From Saccoglossus kowalevskii (Eukaryota; Hemichordata; Enteropneusta; Harrimaniidae): a stretch of 26,860 nt of DNA. The position numbers and the translations under genes are program-made. The DNA lies in the NCBI RefSeq assembly GCF_000003605.2, contig NW_003146296.1, positions 172,666-199,525 of the forward strand, in the 5' to 3' direction. Each line of letters begins with the position of its first letter. Positions within the stretch are counted from its first letter, which is position 1. The notes below the pieces were generated by a model. It was not told where the DNA came from and searched no databases. It worked only from the letters and a program-made list of their open reading frames with translations. Below are positions 21,163 through 26,860 of the stretch, one piece after another.

Positions 21163-21680
21163 GGTCACTATAGGCAGGTGGCCTTTATATAGAGGTGGTC
21201 ACTATAGGCAGGTGTTCTTTATATAGAGGTGGTCACTATAGGCAGGTGGTCTTTATATAGAGGTGGTCACTATAGGCAGGTGGCCTTTATATAGAGGTGG
21301 TCACTATAGGCAGGTGGCCTTTATATAGAGGTGGTCACTATAGGCAGGTGGTCTTTATATAGAGGTGGTCACTATAGGCAGGTGGCCTTTATATAGAGGT
21401 GGTCACTATAGGCAGGTGGCCTTTCTATAGAGGTGGTCACTATAGGCAGGTGGTCTTTATATAGAGGTGGTCACTATAGGCAGGTGGCCTTTATATAGAG
21501 GTGGTCACTATAGGAAGGTGGTCTTTATATAGAGGTGGTCACTATAGGCAGGTGGTCTTTATATAGAGATGGTCACTATAGGCAGGTGGCCTTTATATAG
21601 AGGTGGTCACTATAGGCAGGTGGCCTTTATATAAAGGTGGTCACTATAGGCAGGTGGCCTTTATATAGAGGTGGTCACTA
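21163..21680. repeat. 34-bp minisatellite, 15 full units plus a partial one
   Basis: GGTCACTATAGGCAGGTGG followed by CCTTTATATAGAGGT repeats exactly every 34 bases. GGTCACTA starts at 21163, 21197, 21231 and so on to 21673, with no indel across 510 bases. Units differ mainly at one site (GCC, GTC or TTC). The period is not a multiple of three, so coding is unlikely. ACACAGGTT occurs 35 bases before the array (21120-21128) and directly after it (21681-21689). Confidence 0.97.
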
Positions 21681-21813
21681 ACACAGGTTTGAAACATGAT
21701 TCCATAAATGTGTGTTCTCTGTTTTTTTTTTATTATTCAAAATTTGCTGGTGTCAGGTGACACACAATGTCCCAGTTATCACTCCTGGCTGATTTATGGG
21801 AAAAGTTCAACTA

Positions 21814-22012
21814 CTGTAAAATACTTTATTTTCGCTTGGAATTAATTTACGCTATTTTCGCTGAAGGGGTGATTCAGTGAAAATAAAATCTAGCAAATAT
21901 AACTTTTTTCCTATATTTCACATATAACTCATCAAAAAATAAATTCCATACAAAACACCCAAAAGGCCTTTTCAGCAAAAATTAATTCCAGCTAAAATAA
22001 AGTAGTTTACAG
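21814..22012 (-). mobile_element. MITE-like element, family A copy 3 (longest)
   Basis: Terminal inverted repeats of about 36 bases: the left end begins CTGTAAAATACTTTATTTTC and the right end finishes AAAATAAAGTAGTTTACAG. The element is flanked by TA at 21812-21813 and 22013-22014. It is about 199 bp and non-coding. The reverse complement of its interior matches the copy at 10953-11123. A TA target and short AT-rich body suggest a Tc1/mariner-type MITE. Confidence 0.9.
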
Positions 22013-22353
22013 TATATTGATAGTGACAGTTTCATAGTGCAATTGCTGCAGAAACCATATTCCATGTTTCTATATGTTGCAGCTATATAGTGCTGTGTGG
22101 CCATCTTCCTATCATATTAGCGTTGCAATGACATTTCAATATGCACTCTTAAACAGATTATGTTAGGGTATTACTCTTTCAGTGTTTGTCCTTAGTATCT
22201 GTTTCACACATCAACAAAATCCCACTATATAATTAAAGCCAATGTAAAGTTCATTCAAACGAAGAAAAACGCTTTTGATTAATACTAATCAGTTTGTTTT
22301 CATTTCCTGTTGTTATCTAAAGTTAAATGAACACCGCAAGTAACTGGTGAACT
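22013..22353. other. Non-coding stretch
   Basis: Nothing recognised. Confidence 0.5.
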
Positions 22354-23014
22354 CTATATACAATTCTTTATAAACTGCCGAAAAGACTTGAGTGACTTTG
22401 AAAAATGGTCTGATTTTTTTTTAATGACATACAAGCTGAAAAGAATTGCCCTTTGGGACCGAGGCAACTCAGGTATCTTGTCTTTGAATACTTCTACTTT
22501 ATTGCACCCAGAGAATAGCTTTGTCACCAATTTGTCCAGTTCTGTTGAATTCTTTCTTTAACACCTCCGTTAACTTAATCACTTTAGATAAAAGGTCCGG
22601 TTGATTGGCAGTCAATAGATTCCATGTAAACACTGGCAACGCCAATTAATGCTGTCTGCCATGGCTCTTACAGTCGTTATTCCATCATCTTCTTTAGTCG
22701 CCGGTCTAGGCCCCCCGAGTCCCCAGTGACAGTGGCGTCTTCTTTCAAAGAAGAGATAGATGATTCCCATTTGACTGAGTGGTTCTGGATCAAGAGTTCT
22801 TACTCCAAGTGTTGCTACCAGCAGACACTGTAGATCCAATTGGCTTGGCTTCACTGCACTTTTTCAAGGCTGACAACAAGCAGTGAAAAATACACCTTTT
22901 GTGAAGATGACTCAACAACTTGGCTGCTGATCTTTTGTTGAACTTTCTCAGCGGTTTTCTTGACATATATTCCCATACTATGGCTGCTTTTAATTGGACA
23001 TCCGACAAACAAGA
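22354..23014 (-). pseudogene. Possible decayed coding sequence, family unknown
   Basis: Base composition is less AT-rich than the flanks, and protein-like stretches follow one another on the minus strand in different frames. From 23014: SDVQLKAAIVWEYMSRKPLR... to an in-frame stop at about 22790. Then SVKWESSISSLKEDATVTGD... to a stop. Then NLLTANQPDLLSKVIKLTEV. Last, a 67-codon open frame from 22557 to 22354 containing ELDKLVTKLF, LPRSQRAILFSLYVIKK and FSKSLKSFRQFIKN. Reading through needs several frameshifts and passes at least two stops. I do not recognise the family. LPRSQRAILFSLYV recalls winged-helix segments of ORC1/CDC6-type proteins, but only loosely. Selecting fragments across frames can mislead, so chance remains possible. 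Confidence 0.25.
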
Positions 23015-23360
23015 TCAACACTAGGGGGGGAAACTCTTAGCTTAGCCCTGACATGCGGACAAAAAATACTACACCTGTTTATAACGTCTTTCCTCAGGAA
23101 GCCATTTAGTTACTCCAGGGCCTTATCAATTAATGTGATCAAAAGAAAATTTTCTTTTTTTATTTTTACTTCAAGGATAATGAGACCTTTAGGATTGGTG
23201 GGACCTGTCTGTGGTTTCAGTCAGTCAGTTGACCAGTCATTAATATCCCCTTAAGAGTCTATTCATTGTGAGCGGTGAAAACATTCAACTAGAAAACTTC
23301 ACAGGATAACTAAATCAAAAATTATTTGTTTATTTACCCATCCATTGAATAATTCACTCT
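23015..23360. other. Non-coding stretch
   Basis: An 86-codon plus-strand frame at 22994-23254 overlaps the possible pseudogene on the opposite strand and is not recognised. Confidence 0.45.
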
Positions 23361-23447
23361 TTATTTATCTATTTATTTATCTATTTATTTATTTGTTTGT
23401 TTATTTATTTATTTGCTTATTTATTTATTTATTTATTTATTTATTTG
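23361..23447. repeat. TTTA tetranucleotide microsatellite with variant units
   Basis: Tandem TTTA units with interspersed TCTA, TTTG and TTGC variants over about 87 bases. Confidence 0.9.
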
Positions 23448-25374
23448 GTGAATGCAGACAGACATTTGCAAATCAGAATAAAAAAAATAAATAAAGAGAT
23501 CATAAAATTTAAGAACCAAAATGTTTCATTTTTAAAAATTAACTTTTTCCCCACCAGTTCCCTCTTTTCATAAAAAAAATCACAAAATAGTCCTGTTTAT
23601 AGTCTGCATATTCCTTCAGAGGATTGAAACAAATATAGCCAAAATGATTTGGGTAAAAACCGAAATTTGACTCAAATTTTGTCTGTTGGCTCTAAAATTA
23701 GGCTTCATTTTCAGAAATATTGAGGAATTTAGGAAGAAAGGACTGACAAATATGTTGGGCGAGGAAGTCTGGTACGTGGTGTAAAGGTTAAGGGAGAGGA
23801 GAAAAAACATTCATTTGCCAGTCCAAAATATTCAGGGCAATCAAACACCAGTTGCACTACTCGCTCAGTCACACTCAGTGATTTCAACAGTTACAAAAAA
23901 AAAAACACATACACAATTACGCTGTATGTTTCTACTATAAGATATAAATTGATATGATGGTTCTATGTCATCATTTGAAAATGTGAAAAACACACACTTC
24001 GTTAAATAAATTCACTAACTTCAGTACGCAATAAGTTATTTGGGTATTTAAAAAAACAGTGAAAGAATTCTCCCTCTAGGAGTTTGCATTGTACTGCACG
24101 GAAGTATCTTGTCAACTATGCTCAGTCATTAATCAGATAGTAAATCTTACTTTAAAACTAGCTGTATCAATGGATGAAAACCAATCTGACCTTCCATACA
24201 CCCCGTTAGCCCATCCCACCAATCAGCATCCATGCATTACATTTATACAAATACTAGAATTTAACTGGGTTATAAGGTTTGAATTTAACTGGCTGTTTTT
24301 ATTTTCCAATAATGCCTCGGGACACAATAAATGAAATATAGGATTTGGGGTTACGTACGCAAAGAACAAATATGCACTGGTTGCGGTTACTTGGTTTTGT
24401 CGATGTTGCGTAATTAATCGTCCACAGCTGGTCTCGAAAGTAATCCCAGGGACTTTCGAAGTTTGTACGGTGCTCTACTAAAAAGAGGACAATCTTACGA
24501 AACAAGTGTCTCACATGTCAGCAGAAATTACTCTGATTTAGATGCTGATTATTAGAGTTGATATTCGAATGGAATAAGATTGATTGCTGTTGGAATATTT
24601 GGAAGGATGGCAAATGCAGCTAGATTTAAATTGTTGAAGGCATTATCCCTTTTGAATAGCCAGCATTGCTTACTGATCAAAGCCCACAAACCTGTTAAGA
24701 CCGACTCGAAACAAAGCATGTAATTATACAGTCAGCTGAAATCTATCGCACCTACAGGTGTACCTTGTATTTATTTATTTGTTTATTTATTTTACTTCAA
24801 CCTGCACCTGGTGAAATCGGAAGCAAAGCAATAAACCAAACACTAAGAAGTTTTTTGTGTGCCTGTTAAGTCATGACAAGAGGTAATTGCTCAGTGAATA
24901 CTTGAAGACTAGTCATACAAATAACTTACCCAGCCCCTTTAAGATATCAACTTCACAGATTGTGAAAAACCTTTTTTTTTCTTTTGTGTGCTAGCTGTTT
25001 CAAGTGCATTGTTGCAGTACAAATCTGCAAATATATGGATCAAAACATTTTGAAAGAAGGGGTAGTTGGTGTTGTTTTTCGAGGGGCATATAATAAAAAA
25101 CTGGTATTGCTGTTGAATTTTTTATGTGCAACTCATTATTGGGGGTGGTACTGAAACTTGTTGGTTTTTGTAGTTTGAACTAATTGGATATAGATATCCA
25201 CCCCACCCAGTCAACCACTCTGACCACCCCTTCATTAATGTGACAACTGTGGTTTGACTCCAAGACAGGTGTGTATAAGAGTCTAAGTTACTTCCTGTAC
25301 ATGAAACATTCATTAGGGTACAAAGGCCCTCTAGGTTGATAGAAATAAACTCAACTTCAAAAGCACACTGCCTT
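23448..25374. other. Non-coding stretch
   Basis: A perfect 8-bp hairpin lies at 24434-24459 and a short TTTA-rich run at about 24768-24793. Frames at 24089-24334 and 24299-24514 are short and unrecognised. Confidence 0.5.
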
Positions 25375-25991
25375 GTTGCTAGGGAATTTGCACATTTTCA
25401 AGTTGTTTTAGTCACAGTCCCTCTTCTTTACTGAGGTGTGCATACAGAGAAAAATAGGCAAATGAATTTGCATACTTCAGAGGTTTCATATTTTCTTAAT
25501 TGTTCCCAACAGTGTGAACACATCAATGTATGCATCCAAGAGATGATAGTTGAATAATACTTTAACTACCAACTTAAGTGGTCACACCTGAAACCAAACT
25601 AGAGAGAGTTTTTGCTGGAACTTTTAAGAGATGTAGTTTTTACATCCAGGGATATAGGCAGAAGAAAAACACATTTGCAGTCCAGATGTGGGGATAGGTT
25701 TATGCATATGTTTGTTTGGTATCTTAACTTTTTTTATTGTCTACAATTCAACGGCTAAACATCAAATCACCTGGAGAATTCCTTTCAAACTCGCGATGTT
25801 AAATGATTTTCTTTGAGCAGCACTGAAGCATTATTACTGTCTCAATAAGTTGCATTATTTTCTAATTTTTTGGTATATTGCACACTGTATCTTCATTCGA
25901 CCTTATTAGATAATGCAAATTCCAAATATGGAATAACTTAATCAGTATTTCAAAGATGGTGGAGTTTTTTCACAAAAACAAGTACATTGTA
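25375..25991. other. Non-coding stretch up to the nested elements
   Basis: GTTGCTAGGGAAT at 25375-25387 is a weak X-box-like match. Nothing else recognised. Confidence 0.5.
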
Positions 25992-26375
25992 CCGTAAAAT
26001 CTGTATTAGAAGCCGCATCCCTAATAGAAGTCACATCCATTCTTTTTGAATAATTGAAAACCAAAAATTCATCATTTCTCATATGTGTAGATGCTCTAAT
26101 AAAAAGCTGCATTCCCTCTGTTGCATTGTACCATTTTAATACTGTAAAATGATTAATTTTCACTGGGTTTAAATTTCGCTGATTCAGCACTTCAGGCATA
26201 TTCAGGCAAATTCATGGTTTTATCATTTAGATAATGTATTCTATGCTAAATATTACATATTCACTGGGTTTTAATTTAGCGCGTTTTCCAGTCAACAAAA
26301 TATGCAAAATTAAAACCTGGTGAATAATTAACCCTTTTACAGTACAAGTCACAGCTTCTAATACAGATTTTACAG
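25992..26375. mobile_element. Outer MITE-like element, interrupted by an inner one
   Basis: The left end CCGTAAAATCTGTATTAGAAG is the reverse complement, with one mismatch, of the right end CTTCTAATACAGATTTTACAG. The left flank is TA; the right flank reads TC, a likely mutated TA. Internal direct repeats resembling TTAGAAGCCGCATCCC recur at about 26023 and 26097. The inner element accounts for about 200 of its 384 bases, so the original was roughly 180 bp. Non-coding. Confidence 0.8.
26142..26342. mobile_element. Inner MITE-like element nested in the outer one
   Basis: The left end CTGTAAAATGATTAATTTTC pairs with the right end AATAATTAACCCTTTTACAG. Both sides are flanked by TA (26140-26141 and 26343-26344), a clean target duplication. 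Inside, TTCACTGGGTTTAAATTT near 26159 is echoed by TTCACTGGGTTTTAATTT near 26260, a sub-terminal direct repeat. The ends share CTGTAAAAT with family A, suggesting the same transposase class. Confidence 0.85.
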
Positions 26376-26640
26376 TCCAATTTTTACCATTTTGCTGAAT
26401 TCTACATTTCCTGCACCAAACGATTGGATCGGAATGATGTAAAATAATAACTGGAATGTATATGGCACAAAGTATGCACTCAGACAATACACGGCTACAT
26501 AACACATTGGTCAACTCTACTACTTTGGACACATAATAACCTCAAATGATAATAATAAATTTCAAGTGAAATTAAAAGTAATTTACATGCATGCATAATT
26601 AATATGTCACTTTGCCAAATCACAAACCAGCATAATGTTT

Positions 26641-26860
26641 TTAGTCCCCGTTCGGACGAAGTCCGAAAACGGGGACTTATAATTCGGTCTCCGTCCGTCC
26701 GTGTGTCCGTGCGTCCGTCCGGAGTCATATCTCAGAATCCCTTGGACCAATTCTGTTCATTCTTTGCATGTGCCTAGTACTTTATGTGGGACATATGCAC
26801 ATGCAGTGGTTTAGCGATTCGATTCAAAATGGCCGACTGGCAGCCATCTTGTTTTTTGAA
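26641..26860. mobile_element. Hairpin-headed dispersed repeat, truncated by the window edge
   Basis: It starts with an imperfect hairpin: AGTCCCCGTTCGGAC, loop GAA, then GTCCGAAAACGGGGACT, with a two-base bulge. A CCGT-rich tandem tract follows (26686-26721), then unique-looking sequence containing an imperfect palindrome ATGGCCGACTGGCAGCCAT. From memory this hairpin plus CCGTCCGT architecture recurs widely in mollusc and related genomes; that was not checked. The far end is outside the window. Confidence 0.65.

Noticed and set aside
21163-21680. TCACTATAGG in each 34-bp unit resembles the T7 phage promoter
   Set aside because: Only the start-proximal ten bases match; the upstream recognition bases do not. 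A phage promoter has no role in an animal repeat.
24434-24459. 8-bp hairpin TCGAAAGT/ACTTTCGA as a regulatory element
   Set aside because: Short, single copy and without context; chance is likely.
26495-26728. Minus-strand frame with TDTRTDG-type residues
   Set aside because: It is a translation of the CCGT tandem tract in the dispersed repeat.

Overview
This window looks like AT-rich, intron- or intergenic-type nuclear DNA from a marine invertebrate animal, most likely a mollusc or other lophotrochozoan. The reasons are low gene density, many homopolymers, long minisatellites, several MITE-like elements flanked by TA, and a hairpin-headed dispersed repeat with a CCGT-rich tract at the right edge. 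The taxon is an inference from general familiarity; no conserved gene fixes it. I see no operons, rRNA, tRNA or CRISPR array, and no complete gene that I can name.

Layout. 1-280: a CpG-dense stretch with promoter-type motifs (octamer, E-box, two opposed CCAAT boxes) upstream of a minus-strand ATG frame that runs off the left edge; possibly the first exon of a gene lying outside the window. 281-1935: AT-rich non-coding DNA. 1936-4795: a 33-bp minisatellite of roughly 85-90 units, in which many units carry a perfect 6-bp dyad and some blocks form 165-bp higher-order repeats. 4796-13080: mostly non-coding DNA with members of a dispersed repeat family, a possible small minus-strand gene (6618-6862), a 50-bp duplication carrying AP-1 sites, and one MITE (10953-11123). 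13081-13913: a possible plus-strand exon and a long unrecognised open frame. 13914-21162: non-coding DNA with more repeat copies, a 77-bp degenerate tandem repeat, RFX/X-box-like motifs and a second MITE copy. 21163-21680: a 34-bp minisatellite of 15 units in perfect phase. 21814-22012: a third MITE copy. 22354-23014: possible decayed coding sequence on the minus strand. 25992-26375: one MITE-like element nested inside another. 26641-26860: a truncated hairpin-headed dispersed repeat.

The repeats explain most of the structure. The most interesting points are the dyad-bearing 33-bp array with its nested organisation, a dispersed repeat family in which at least two copies and one isolated site hold a perfect E2F-type palindrome, the nested TA-flanked elements, and the possible first exons at 1-96 and 6618-6862. 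All coding calls are tentative. In a sequence this AT-rich, a few open frames near 100 codons are expected by chance.
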